Notes: a model not told the origin generated them from the sequence alone. A stretch of DNA of 64,000 nt from Parabacteroides chongii (GCF_029581355.1 NZ_CP120849.1:2202501-2266500), one strand, 5' to 3'; positions 47,422 through 56,186 are shown, counted from the stretch's first letter. Made by a program: numbers and translations.

Positions 47422-49448
47422 TATACCCTCCCGTTTTTATAAGTGAATATTCTTTCTGCATAATAAGAACTTTCCATTTTAGACGACTTTATCAAATATA
47501 GAGCATCAGAGGGAATGTTTTCAAAAATAAGACTTTCCTGATTGCCTTTCACCGTTTTATCCTGAATCCAGTCATTGTCCCAGTAATATAAAGTGAAATC
47601 TTGATTATTATTCACTTGTATTCCGGACTTTGGAACGATTGATATGGAATGAATATCCGTTTCTTTTCCTAAATCGAACAATATATCCCAATCTTTTGAA
47701 TTTTTACTGTTGAAAGATCCCAGAAAGCCTGTTCCTGATAATCCGTCTGTAATCCTATAAAGCTCTTTGATTGAATCATTGCTTATGTTTGCAGTAACTT
47801 TGACATCAGTAACCGGTTTTAACTTGCCGTCTTGTTTTTTATAAAAGGTAATTTCGTTTAATGCGATATATTTTTGTGGCAAAGTCAAATGGATCTGTCG
47901 ATATTTTTTAGATGTTTGAAGCTCTATATAGTTATAGCTGGTATCTATTGAATCGGTCAGAGTATATAAAGTATCCCTCCGCTCTTCACTGCCGCCATTG
48001 TTGCATCCTGTCCAATGAGCTCCGGCGAGCATCGGGATAAAATGCGTGCTTATAGGAGTTGTCGTGTTGACTATGATTGTTTCTTTTTCGTGCGGATTGT
48101 GCTTCAATTGTTTGCAATTACCTTCCTCGTCAAGAATAAATACCGGCGCAGCGGGCATGACGGTTCCGTCCTGAAAGAAAGCCGGTAAGTAGGCAATGTC
48201 GCGTCCCATTCCTTTGAATGTAACCTTTTTCCTGTTTATTTTTCCCCACTGTACAGGGTTCCATGTCATATTCTGTGCGTTATAGACGCATAAATAGCAA
48301 TAACCAGTATTTTCGGGAATCTTTTCCGTAATATCAATCGTGACATCTGTCGTTTGGAAATATTGAGAAGAGACATCCTTCATCCAAAGGTTTTTAAACA
48401 AATTCGGAATATTGTTCCTCCTTTCATTTTTGTCAGCTATTGGTCCGTTCAAATGGTATTCGAATGATTTCCGAAATACTTTCGGCAGTCTGAATTTTCC
48501 TGCATTCAGGTCGAACGAATGATTGTTGTACAATATATCATATTTCCATCTATCCTTGTCGCAAAACGGTTCGAAAGGATATGTCTTCCCGTCGACAATC
48601 AAGGTGTTCCAGCTGTGTCCTTCGGTCCGGTTTCCCCACATGGGAACAAAATCAATCGTGACGGGCATTCCGAGTGCGGACATCATGTGTGCGTTGAATT
48701 GTGTCTGTATGTCGCAAGTTGCCCTTTTGATCCGTTCATAGCTGGCTATGTTGCATATAGGCATGGAGGCGGCATAACCTACGCTGTTCATGATTGAATC
48801 ATATGTAAAATGCAGGGAATCCGTAATCACCCTGAAATCTTTTTCTGCATGACTGAATATCCCATGATGGCGATTGTAAAAAATTTCACGGTTATTGTCC
48901 TGACAAAACTTGTCGCTGAAGCGATAGGGCAATATATGCTTGCAGAACACCTCAAACGGAGCATCTTTAGAATAAGCATTCTCTTTCCATGCCTTGAAAG
49001 CCAAATCAATTTCTTTGATCAGCCAGTCTGCCTTGATAGTTTGTATATCTGGCTTGTCTGGATATTTATTTAGGTTGATTTTCACACTTTCTTCATTCCA
49101 TAAATTTTTGATCTCACTTCTCCATCCATCCGGCCGCTTCCAGTCATATTTCTCGGATATGGCTATATGTTTGTCGTATATCGGCTGTAGGATTGGGATA
49201 ATCTCAGGGTTGTATCCTATATGTCCCGGCATATTCATAATCAGAAATCGGGCGGCTGCCAGTTTTAATGAATCATTTTGATAGTGTGTCAATACTTTCT
49301 CTAGTTCTTTTTGGTTTTCTTTGGCAAGTAGCAAGGCCTGTTCCAGGCGTGTGTCGTCTGGAGAGGAGCAAGCTACTGGGAAAAAAAGTAGAAAAAGTAT
49401 TGTATTTAAGAGCAATAATTGTCTCATAAGAGAAGTGTAAAATTTCAT
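47412..49448 (-). CDS. Transglutaminase-like lipoprotein with discoidin-like C-terminus
   Basis: About 678 residues from 49448 (MKFYTSLMRQLLLLNTILFL), or 671 from 49427. A lipoprotein signal ends at FPVAC. A helical N-terminal region (about 30-250) precedes a transglutaminase-like core: cysteine in RATCDIQTQFNAHMMSALG, histidine in EGHSWNTLIVDG and an acidic residue in YPFEPFCDKD. After a beta-rich middle region the last 150 residues resemble a discoidin/F5-8 type C domain (ALNEITFYKK, then WDILFDLGKETDIHSISIVP). Function is unknown; such cores act as peptidases or cross-linkers. It is coupled to lepB and a truncated duplicate lies at 55021-56100. Confidence 0.8.
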   Translation of the reverse strand: MKFYTSLMRQLLLLNTILFLLFFPVACSSPDDTRLEQALLLAKENQKELEKVLTHYQNDSLKLAAARFLIMNMPGHIGYNPEIIPILQPIYDKHIAISEKYDWKRPDGWRSEIKNLWNEESVKINLNKYPDKPDIQTIKADWLIKEIDLAFKAWKENAYSKDAPFEVFCKHILPYRFSDKFCQDNNREIFYNRHHGIFSHAEKDFRVITDSLHFTYDSIMNSVGYAASMPICNIASYERIKRATCDIQTQFNAHMMSALGMPVTIDFVPMWGNRTEGHSWNTLIVDGKTYPFEPFCDKDRWKYDILYNNHSFDLNAGKFRLPKVFRKSFEYHLNGPIADKNERRNNIPNLFKNLWMKDVSSQYFQTTDVTIDITEKIPENTGYCYLCVYNAQNMTWNPVQWGKINRKKVTFKGMGRDIAYLPAFFQDGTVMPAAPVFILDEEGNCKQLKHNPHEKETIIVNTTTPISTHFIPMLAGAHWTGCNNGGSEERRDTLYTLTDSIDTSYNYIELQTSKKYRQIHLTLPQKYIALNEITFYKKQDGKLKPVTDVKVTANISNDSIKELYRITDGLSGTGFLGSFNSKNSKDWDILFDLGKETDIHSISIVPKSGIQVNNNQDFTLYYWDNDWIQDKTVKGNQESLIFENIPSDALYLIKSSKMESSYYAERIFTYKNGRVYWW

Positions 49449-49598
49449 TGTTATATGTGAATCACAAATATTTACCAATATCAAATCTGACTCCAGGGTA
49501 AAGCATACATAAATTTTCCCGGGCTGTTTCCTCTTCTTCCCCCACGTGCTAGAAGTTAGCCCATTGTCCGGATCTAAAATCATAGAAACACAAGTATT

Positions 49599-49763
49599 TC
49601 ACCAATTTATGTATCCCTTTCAAAAATCGTTTCCACTGAAATCTGCTAGTATACGGGGCAACTGATTTCCAGATAATCCAAGGTTTCCCTACGATATATT
49701 TTTTCGCGGCATTCCCTAATAGCGCGAATCCTGCGAGTTCATGCCATTGTCACCAGGCATGAA
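49599..49763 (-). pseudogene. lepB 3' fragment (first remnant)
   Basis: The sequence aligns with the last 55 or so codons of lepB (46519-46680), including the block GATTTCCAGATAA-CCA-GGTTTCCCTAC and the block coding QDSRYWG, with several single-base gaps that break the frame. It sits between a propeller gene and the transglutaminase-like gene, showing that the propeller-transglutaminase-lepB unit was duplicated in tandem. Confidence 0.8.
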
Positions 49764-49780
49764 TTTGAATATAAGATTGC

Positions 49781-50800
49781 TCATTTGATTGAATAAGAAA
49801 CAATATCAAAAAAATCTTCACCTTTAGGATTCATATGATTTCGTATAATATAGATTTTATTTGATTTTTCGTCTATATAAAATTGTCCTGAGACATCATC
49901 TGTAAAATAGTAAGATTTTATTAAATCTCCATTCCAATTGATTTTTATTAAATGTTTTCGATTTTTTAAAGGATTAGGATTTTGTTCATATCTTAGGAGA
50001 TAACAATAATTTTTTGTTGGATATGTGCGAATAATCCCTGAATATCCGTTTCTAAGATCAAGACTTCGTGTGTTTGGATTTACATTTGGTATGTTATTCT
50101 TTGAAAAACAAAAAGTGTTAATACGATTTCCTTCTAAATCATATACATGAAACATATCAAAAAAATACATTCCGGCAATTACTCTGTTTTGTTTTTCGTT
50201 AAGAGCTAGTACTGGTGCAAAGGTATAATTATAGTCTGAAACAGGTGTTGATAATTCAGGAAAACAATTTTTTTCAATAATTGTTTTTTCGTTTCTATTG
50301 TAAATAAAAAACATTTTACCTTCGATGGCATCTACTTTTCTTCCAACTATAAAATTATTTGATATATTGAGCTCGCTACTAATAAAAATATCCTCTGGAT
50401 ATTCTATATATTTAGATAATCTTATACTATCGCGCTTAATGTTTATGTGTGCTATTTTTTTTAAGTTACCATCTTCAAGTAAAATTTCATGATTGTCAGT
50501 AGATAAAATGAAGTTTGGGGATAAAAGGTCTTCTGAACCGTACCCTACTTGACCTATAGATGTTACTATATTTTTTGTATTTATGTTGATAATAGAAACA
50601 CATGTATCTGATTGAACTTGTATAACAAATATTAAAGAATCCTTAGCTTTTAAACTGACTGGATATTTATCTTCAAATGTGTAAATTACTTCAGCTGAAT
50701 CAAGAGTCAGTGATTCAGATAAGTCAAGATAAGAAAACCTATCTTTTTTATTACATGATATAAATATCAGTAATAAGAATATGTAATATGCATATTTCAT
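49781..50800 (-). CDS. Six-bladed beta-propeller lipoprotein (BF3164-like), copy 1
   Basis: A 339-residue lipoprotein (MKYAYYIFLLLIFISC, cysteine 16). The remainder is beta-rich with propeller-like repeats and the motif GQVGYGSEDLLSP (about 87-99), which corresponds to the GxGPxE motif found in the other four propeller proteins of this array. Late motifs such as RNGYSGIIRTYPTKNY and YYFTDDVSGQFYIDEKSNKIYII resemble the last blades of BF3164-family proteins. Its function is unknown. The gene is AT-rich and separated from the next NVEALA gene upstream by 310 bases with terminators. Confidence 0.78.
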   Translation of the reverse strand: MKYAYYIFLLLIFISCNKKDRFSYLDLSESLTLDSAEVIYTFEDKYPVSLKAKDSLIFVIQVQSDTCVSIININTKNIVTSIGQVGYGSEDLLSPNFILSTDNHEILLEDGNLKKIAHINIKRDSIRLSKYIEYPEDIFISSELNISNNFIVGRKVDAIEGKMFFIYNRNEKTIIEKNCFPELSTPVSDYNYTFAPVLALNEKQNRVIAGMYFFDMFHVYDLEGNRINTFCFSKNNIPNVNPNTRSLDLRNGYSGIIRTYPTKNYCYLLRYEQNPNPLKNRKHLIKINWNGDLIKSYYFTDDVSGQFYIDEKSNKIYIIRNHMNPKGEDFFDIVSYSIK

Positions 50801-51114
50801 AGTTTACGAATATCTTTATAAGATTTAAAATAAATGTAAAAAAATATTTTTTTACATTTGATATGTAACTACTCAGCGAATAGACACGCCTATAAATCAA
50901 ATATTTGTGTAATTGAAAATAGAAAGAACTGTGAAAAACAAATGGCTATACTATCTATTTGTATACTTATTCTTCGCGTGACATACTTTTGGGGGGAGTC
51001 GTTTTACAAAAAAACTTCCCCTTAGATACAATTATTCGCTGAATAGTTACTTTGATATTTATTGTGACAAACACAAAAAATATTTATTCAGTTTTTGTGT
51101 TTGTTACAAATTAA
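50801..51114. other. Intergenic region with two strong hairpins
   Basis: Holds a 28-base perfect palindrome-like hairpin, AAATGTAAAAAAA / TTTTTTTACATTT with a 2-base centre (50832-50859), and the terminator listed at 51067-51104. Nothing coding is seen. Confidence 0.6.
51067..51104 (-). terminator. Terminator after NVEALA gene 1
   Basis: ACAAACACAAAAA / TTTTTGTGTTTGT, 13 perfect pairs with a 12-base loop, starting 11 bases after the NVEALA stop. It separates the peptide gene from the propeller gene downstream. Confidence 0.75.
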
Positions 51115-51375
51115 TTAGTAACATTTATCAGTATCTCCACCACATCTTTGTTTTTTGCAAGGCTGATCACATTTTGTGGCTTCAGGTAAAGAACTATTAT
51201 AAGATCCAGTGTAACAAGGGTCACCGGGATTAGTTCCTTCTCCGCTAGCCAATGCTTCCACATTAGCCGACGCCAAGTCAGAGAGTTCGACACATTGTTT
51301 GTTCTGCTGGTAATTCCAGCCGGCTGCAATAGCCATAGTAGCGATAAGAGCTGCTCCCCAAATTTTTTTATTCAT
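51115..51375 (-). CDS. NVEALA-family secreted peptide 1
   Basis: An 86-residue protein from the ATG at 51375 (MNKKIWGAALIATMAIAAGW). The conserved part is a hydrophobic export helix (about 5-20) with AGWN, then ELSDLASANVEALASGEG. After the LASGEG stretch comes a polar, cysteine-rich tail with six cysteines (DPCYTG, KCDQPCKKQRCGGDTDKCY). The family is known only by its NVEALA motif; its role is not established. It lies after the DUF1573 gene, with a conserved upstream block shared with two other NVEALA genes. Confidence 0.85.
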   Translation of the reverse strand: MNKKIWGAALIATMAIAAGWNYQQNKQCVELSDLASANVEALASGEGTNPGDPCYTGSYNSSLPEATKCDQPCKKQRCGGDTDKCY

Positions 51376-51413
51376 TTTTCTTACGTCTTTATTGTTTTCA
51401 TATAGGCAATAAT

Positions 51414-51442
51414 CTATCTTTACCAACTTTAATTGGGTCGAA
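51414..51442 (-). promoter_or_regulatory. Conserved block upstream of NVEALA gene 1
   Basis: Minus strand reads TTCGAC, then AAAGTTGGTAAAGATAG, ending 38 bases before the ATG. The same AAAGATAG element lies 39 bases before the start of the NVEALA genes at 57703 and 61814. Confidence 0.5.
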
Positions 51443-51569
51443 CAGGGTGCCTGTTCCCTAGTCCTAATTTAATCTTACTTGATTTTGATATACCTCCTTT
51501 CTTTATTAAGAGGGAATGGTCAGGGAGTTTGCCGTTAAGTTTCTCAGGCTGTCAGGCAGACTCTCTTCT

Positions 51570-52448
51570 TTATTTCGCATTCCCTTTGATTTTCATTTTA
51601 ACAGGTTGATTGTTCGTACTATTGTACTTGATTGTTACGACTTCATCGAAGAAACCTGTATCCTTTGGTGTCATCTTGATTCCCACTTGGAGGGATTCTC
51701 CGGGTTTTGCAGGCCGTTTGTCATACGTGGCTGCTGTGCAGCCGCAAGTGGTATTTATGTCCACAATCACGAGGGGATTGTTTCCTGTGTTTTTAACCTC
51801 TATGGTTATTTCTTTAACTTCAGATTTGTTGAATGTGCCGAAATCAATATCCGTTTGACTGGCTTCGGCTCTAGTTTTCGGTATGTCTTTATTCGGGTTT
51901 TCTTTTCCTGTGATTTGTTTTAGATATAAGTCTTTTATTGCAGGGTTAGCAATCGGATTTCCTAAAACAATTACCTTATTGTTTTTATCCAGCAAGAATG
52001 TATGAAATGCTATATCTGTCGGAAAGAGGTTTAATTTGTTTAATTGGTCATTCAAGTCGATACAAACCGGATAATCAAAATTTTCGATTATTAGCGTATT
52101 ATGCAGCTTTTCTATGTCTTTTGGATGAAAAAAGAACAAGAAAGGAATTTCCTCTTGTGTAACTGAATCGAAGTGTTGAATTAATTCTTTCCACTTGGCT
52201 GGTTTCAGTTTGCAACTTGTACACCCGGTAGAATCAACATAAATTATTATCTTGTAGTCCGATTGTGGAATTTGGAAGTCGGTCGTATCAGTCAGGTAAC
52301 GGGTAAAGATGGCGTTCTCTGGAAAGACAATTTGTTTCCCTTGCCATTCGTTCACCAATTGGGCAATCTGCTGTTCTTTCTCTTTCTGCTCACTATTGCA
52401 AGAAAAGAATGCAGCTATTAATACTATGTATAGTAAAATCGTTTTCAT
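51570..52448 (-). CDS. DUF1573 lipoprotein with thioredoxin-like N-terminal domain
   Basis: A 292-residue lipoprotein (MKTILLYIVLIAAFFSC, cysteine 17). Residues about 35-185 look thioredoxin-like, with a CxxC pair Cys76 and Cys79 (GCTSCK) and a HPKDIEKLHNTLII segment. Residues about 195-292 form a DUF1573 beta-sandwich with TTCGCTAATYDKRPAKPGES. It follows the propeller gene after four bases, so peptide, propeller and DUF1573 form one operon (53733 to 51570). It might form or reduce disulfides in the cysteine-rich peptides, but that is inference only. Confidence 0.82.
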   Translation of the reverse strand: MKTILLYIVLIAAFFSCNSEQKEKEQQIAQLVNEWQGKQIVFPENAIFTRYLTDTTDFQIPQSDYKIIIYVDSTGCTSCKLKPAKWKELIQHFDSVTQEEIPFLFFFHPKDIEKLHNTLIIENFDYPVCIDLNDQLNKLNLFPTDIAFHTFLLDKNNKVIVLGNPIANPAIKDLYLKQITGKENPNKDIPKTRAEASQTDIDFGTFNKSEVKEITIEVKNTGNNPLVIVDINTTCGCTAATYDKRPAKPGESLQVGIKMTPKDTGFFDEVVTIKYNSTNNQPVKMKIKGNAK

Positions 52449-52452
52449 TTAT

Positions 52453-53508
52453 TTACATTTTAAATTCTATAATCGGATCATCGCTCTTCACCTCTGTAGC
52501 GACGATTGTTTTTGTCTCTTCATTAATATCGATACCGTAAATGGCATGGTCGAGGGTATATTTTTGTACCGGATTTCCCTCCAGGTCGAAGACGTAAATA
52601 AAACGTCCGCCATCTTCCGGTTTTTCGCCGCGCTGGTAGGCGGCAAGTTTGTCTTTGAATCGGATGCCTTGAAATACGGCGTAAATGTATCGGTCTGTTA
52701 TTTTTACATCGCTGAATCCCATAATGCCGGTTGGAACGCCTGAACCATCCTGGGCTGTTTGAAATACCGGTTCTCCACCGGGACCGTACAATACTTTATG
52801 CGTATTGTCTTTTAAATTATAGATTTCGAGAACTTCTCCCAATTGGGTAGCTAATGCCAGAATCCCGTTGTTGGGGTTGTAGTCTATGAAACTTCGCCAA
52901 GCCTGTGCTAAGGCAGGGCGTGAAGTTTCTTCGTTAATAGTTTCGCAGGGTATTTCTCCGGTGCTTTGGGTGGGTTTGCCACTGTTGTCTACTTCCCAAA
53001 AACGATACTCCCCGAGGTAGTCGGGAATAAAAAAGCCCGATTTCATCGCACGAAAGTCCAGCGAACGGACCAGTTTCTTGTCTAATTTAATCTCCTCTAC
53101 CCGTTCCGCTGAATGGGTAGAAGGAGATATTCTCCAACGCGAAATCTCCATTTTGTTAGCGTCGAGCGCCCACAAAGAGTCCGAAGAGTTGAATTGGATG
53201 TTTGCTACTAAAAGTATCTCCCCCGGAGCTTGGCCACGTTTGCCGAATGAGGCAATGTGCTTCCACTCCGGATAGGTAAAGGCATGCAAATAGTGATCCG
53301 CATTATGCAGATCCATGACTACTGCGATACTATCCCTGACCGTTACCCGGAGCGGATAACGGAACAGGATAGTATCCAGGTTAATAACCTGTGCACTGAG
53401 TGCCTTGGTTTTGGGAAAGTCCGAGTATCTTGGAAAGTGCGAATCCGGGGAACTCGTACAGGCAACCAGGCTGCTAATACCTATTAATATGTAAAGGAGA
53501 TATTTCAT
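52453..53508 (-). CDS. Six-bladed beta-propeller lipoprotein (BF3164 family), copy 2
   Basis: A 351-residue lipoprotein (MKYLLYILIGISSLVAC, cysteine 17). BF3164-family features: VRDSIAVVMDLHNADHYLHAF (about 57-77), GKRGQAPGEILLVANIQF near 92 and a C-terminal EGNPVQKYTLDHAIYGIDINEE. More balanced in base composition than the other propellers. It begins 3 bases after the stop of the NVEALA gene at 53512 and ends 4 bases before the DUF1573 gene: a tight three-gene operon. Confidence 0.85.
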   Translation of the reverse strand: MKYLLYILIGISSLVACTSSPDSHFPRYSDFPKTKALSAQVINLDTILFRYPLRVTVRDSIAVVMDLHNADHYLHAFTYPEWKHIASFGKRGQAPGEILLVANIQFNSSDSLWALDANKMEISRWRISPSTHSAERVEEIKLDKKLVRSLDFRAMKSGFFIPDYLGEYRFWEVDNSGKPTQSTGEIPCETINEETSRPALAQAWRSFIDYNPNNGILALATQLGEVLEIYNLKDNTHKVLYGPGGEPVFQTAQDGSGVPTGIMGFSDVKITDRYIYAVFQGIRFKDKLAAYQRGEKPEDGGRFIYVFDLEGNPVQKYTLDHAIYGIDINEETKTIVATEVKSDDPIIEFKM

Positions 53509-53511
53509 GAA

Positions 53512-53733
53512 TTACTCAAGTTTTAAGCCTTCGATTTTCATTTCTACCCAATCTCCGTAACAGTCAACAGAACCATAACCATAACAAATGACTCCATTCC
53601 CACCTTCACCGGCAGCTAATGCTTCGATATTTTCTAAAGCTAAAGAAGACAATTCGTTCTTTTGATTGTTCCAAAAATAAATGCCAGCAACCAGGCAAAG
53701 AAAAAATCCTACTAATTTTAATCTGTTTTTCAT
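53512..53733 (-). CDS. NVEALA-family secreted peptide 2 (operon leader gene)
   Basis: A 73-residue protein (MKNRLKLVGFFLCLVAGIYF). The conserved core is variant, ELSSLALENIEALAAGEGG, followed by a short tail with two cysteines (VICYGYGSVDCYGD). It is the shortest of the five and the first gene of the peptide-propeller-DUF1573 operon. It faces the regulator gene at 53864, and the shared 130-base spacer carries the phased repeats. Confidence 0.82.
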   Translation of the reverse strand: MKNRLKLVGFFLCLVAGIYFWNNQKNELSSLALENIEALAAGEGGNGVICYGYGSVDCYGDWVEMKIEGLKLE

Positions 53734-53784
53734 ATTCGTTTTTTTTGTTGCGGCAAATATAGGGAGGCTTTTTAGGATAAACTC

Positions 53785-53825
53785 CTATATTTCTCTTATA
53801 TTCTTCTTATATTTTCCTTATATAA
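53785..53825. promoter_or_regulatory. Four direct repeats phased at exactly 11 bp
   Basis: TATA cores start at 53786, 53797, 53808 and 53819, each inside a unit like CTTATATTYT. The 11-base period is the one used by OmpR/PhoB-type winged-helix proteins, which bind tandem direct half-sites. The array lies between the divergent regulator gene and the peptide 2 operon. Confidence 0.7.
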
Positions 53826-53863
53826 GGCATTTTTCTTATTTTTGACAGAAAAAAATCACGAAA

Positions 53864-54910
53864 ATGAAAAATCGTTTGTTGTATTGGTTAATTGGGATTT
53901 GGGCGATTTTACTTATAGTCATAGTTGGAGGGTATGGATATTCTTGTATTTCTCAAAGTAAGATGGCTGAAATTTGGAAACAAGCTTTGCAGGAAGATTG
54001 TGAGAATAGAATGAGAGAAGTCAATGCAATTAAGATACATAAATTTTCTTCCGATACCCTTTCTGATGTTAAAATAAAGACAGAAAGGCAGACTTTGCAG
54101 ATAAGAAAGAAGGGGTCTGAATCTTTGAATACCGAAGAAAAGAATTTTATTGCCGATCAAAGTTACTTGTCGATAAAAAATCCTGTAATAATAGAGAAGT
54201 TAGACAGCCTTTTCCGAATGCGTTTGGAAGAGAACGGCTTTCTTTTTGAAACAGCCGTGTTGTTTCGCAATGAAACGACGGGGCAAAATAGTTTGTATAG
54301 TCGGGCAAATGAAGAATCTCTACATTCGTATTTACGGCTGCCATGTAAAATTAATTTTCAAGGAACTCTTTTCTTGGTTGGGTATGTGAAGGGAAGTTGG
54401 TTGGAAAATTGGTTGTGGGGAAGTGTTTATTACATTGTTCTTTCTTTGCTGTTTGTGGTATTGGGAGGAGTATTGTCTTTAGTTCTATGGAAAAGAAGAA
54501 AAAAAAATGTGCCAGATAAACTAATTGAACAGAAGGATGTGAAATCGATAGATAAGGATACGCAACCAACCTCAACACTCAATGAACAATCAATTGGTCA
54601 TGTTATTACTTTAGATGAGAAGAAAAATGTTGTGGTGTTTGATGATAAGGAAATCCAACTCACTCCGAAAGTATTCGGCTTGTTTTATCAGTTGTCACAG
54701 GGTAAAGGTTATTTTCAATCATATGAGTTTTTACTAAAAAAACTTTGGGTAGAAGAAGAGAATACAGATAAAAAGAATCTGGAACAACTTGTGAATCGTT
54801 TGCGAAAAGACTTGAAAGATATTTCTTGTCTGAACATTGATACCGTACGGGGGAGCGGTTATCAGATTACAGCAGAAAATGATCTGAAAATCGTTTTAAT
54901 TGTCCCCTGA
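53864..54910 (+). CDS. Membrane-anchored winged-helix transcriptional regulator
   Basis: A 348-residue one-component regulator, the only plus-strand gene in the array. Membrane helix 1 is at about 6-28 (YWLIGIWAILLIVIVGGYGY), a periplasmic domain of about 150 residues follows, and helix 2 is at about 187-210 (YYIVLSLLFVVLGGVLSLVL). The C-terminal part (about 245-340) is a Trans_reg_C/OmpR-type winged helix: IQLTPKVFGLFYQL, VEEENTDKKNLEQLVNRLRKDL and NIDTVRGSGYQI. The order differs from ToxR/CadC, which have the DNA-binding domain first. It probably senses something in the periplasm and acts on the divergent spacer. Confidence 0.85.
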   Translation: MKNRLLYWLIGIWAILLIVIVGGYGYSCISQSKMAEIWKQALQEDCENRMREVNAIKIHKFSSDTLSDVKIKTERQTLQIRKKGSESLNTEEKNFIADQSYLSIKNPVIIEKLDSLFRMRLEENGFLFETAVLFRNETTGQNSLYSRANEESLHSYLRLPCKINFQGTLFLVGYVKGSWLENWLWGSVYYIVLSLLFVVLGGVLSLVLWKRRKKNVPDKLIEQKDVKSIDKDTQPTSTLNEQSIGHVITLDEKKNVVVFDDKEIQLTPKVFGLFYQLSQGKGYFQSYEFLLKKLWVEEENTDKKNLEQLVNRLRKDLKDISCLNIDTVRGSGYQITAENDLKIVLIVP

Positions 54911-54918
54911 CACCACCG

Positions 54919-54975
54919 AACATGGTACTCCATGCAGTCTTTATATTCACCCTTCAATAAATGCGGCCTATACTC
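54919..54975 (-). pseudogene. YafQ-type toxin fragment
   Basis: Minus-strand codons 54975-54919 read EYRPHLLKGEYKDCMEYHV, an internal stretch matching YafQ/RelE-family toxins (EYRPH-x-L-x-G-x-Y-K-x-C-x-E-x-H-V). The rest of the toxin is missing on both sides, and the fragment abuts the end of the regulator gene. Confidence 0.65.
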
Positions 54976-54991
54976 CTTAGGGGGATTTTTT

Positions 54992-55170
54992 TCACTTACT
55001 CAGCTCCTCCATTAAGCTTTCTACGCTGTCAAACGTTTCTTTATTCTTGCCGTGCGTGCTTCTTTTATAGCTGCAATCGCTTCCACATTCGGCTCGGTAT
55101 ACATCGCGTCCATCAAAGTGCTTTCCACGAAATTATTCAGACTTCTGTTTGCTTTTTTTGCCTGTTTCTG
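54992..55170 (-). pseudogene. Antitoxin fragment, frameshifted
   Basis: The frame gives QAKKANRSLNNFVESTLMD, AMYTEPNVEAIAAIKEART, the C-terminal half of a ribbon-helix-helix-type antitoxin common in Bacteroides. After EART the frame shifts by one base; in the other frame it continues GKNKETFDSVESLMEELSK and stops at 54992, just before the toxin fragment. The start is lost where the sequence joins the lepB fragment, so the module is dead. Confidence 0.6.
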
Positions 55171-56100
55171 TAAAATTTGCAATAAATATATTGTATACCA
55201 TAAAAAACTTCTCTTGCATTTATTTTGCCATACCTGGAATGAGGAGCTATGCCCACCGGATTTTACCGGTATGCGGATAGACCGATTTCCAGATAAACCA
55301 GGGTTTCCCCACATGGGGACAAAATCAATCGTGACGGGCATTCCGAGTGCGGACATCATGTGTGCGTTGAATTGTGTCTGTATGTCGCAAGTAGCCCTTT
55401 TTATCCGTTCATAGCTGGCTATGTTGCATATAGGCATGGAGGCGGCATAACCGACGCTGTTCATGATTGAATCATATGTAAAATGTAGGGAATCCGTAAT
55501 CACCCTGAAATCTTTTCCTGCATGACTGAATATCCCATGATGGCGATTGTAAAAAATTTCGCGGTTATTGTCCGGACAAAACTTGTCGCTGAAGCGATAG
55601 GGCAATATATGCTTGCAGAACACCTCAAACGGAGCATCTTTAGAATAAGCATTCTCTTTCCATGCCTTGAAAGCCAAATCAATTTCTTTGATCAGCCAGT
55701 CGGCCTTGATAGTTTGTATATCTGGCTTGTCTGGATATTTATTAAAGTTGATTTTCAGACTTTCCTCATTCCATAGATTTTTGATCTCACTTCTCCATCC
55801 ATCCGGCCGCTTCCAGTTATATTTCTCGGATATGGCCATATGTTTGTCGTATACCGGCTGTAGGATTGGGATAATGGCAGGGCTGTATCCTGCATGTCCC
55901 GGCATATTCATAATCAGGAATCGGGCGGCTGCTAGTTTTAATGAATCATCGGTATAATGTGAGAGTACTTTTTCTAGCTCCTCTCGGTTTTCTCCTGCAA
56001 ATGTCAAGGCTTGCTCCAGACATTGTTTGTCCGGAGAGGCGCAGGCTATTAGGAAAGTGGCTAATAGCAGGGTGATTCTTGATATGAATATTTTTCGCAT
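55021..56100 (-). pseudogene. Chimeric transglutaminase-like / lepB / antitoxin frame
   Basis: A 359-codon open frame. Residues 1 to about 268 are a close copy of the N-terminal part of the transglutaminase-like lipoprotein (signal MRKIFISRITLLLATFLIAC), up to VTIDFVPMWGN. There the sequence switches into the 3' end of a lepB copy read out of frame (55236-55310), then into antitoxin sequence. The catalytic histidine part is lost, although the cysteine stretch RATCDIQTQ remains. The junction shares GGTTTCCCC-type bases with both parents. It could still be expressed as a lipoprotein but not as an active enzyme. Confidence 0.75.
55236..55310 (-). pseudogene. lepB 3' fragment (second remnant)
   Basis: Aligns with the last 20 or so codons of lepB: in the lepB frame it reads GKPWFIWKSVYPHTGKIRW and stops. 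It lies inside the chimeric frame in a different reading frame. Confidence 0.8.
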
Positions 56101-56186
56101 GATTAATAATATCTTTGACTTTAAGAGAATAGGCAGGCTTCTTTTGTGCTTTGAACGTGTCCTTCCTGTTTGTTTCTCCTTTTTAC

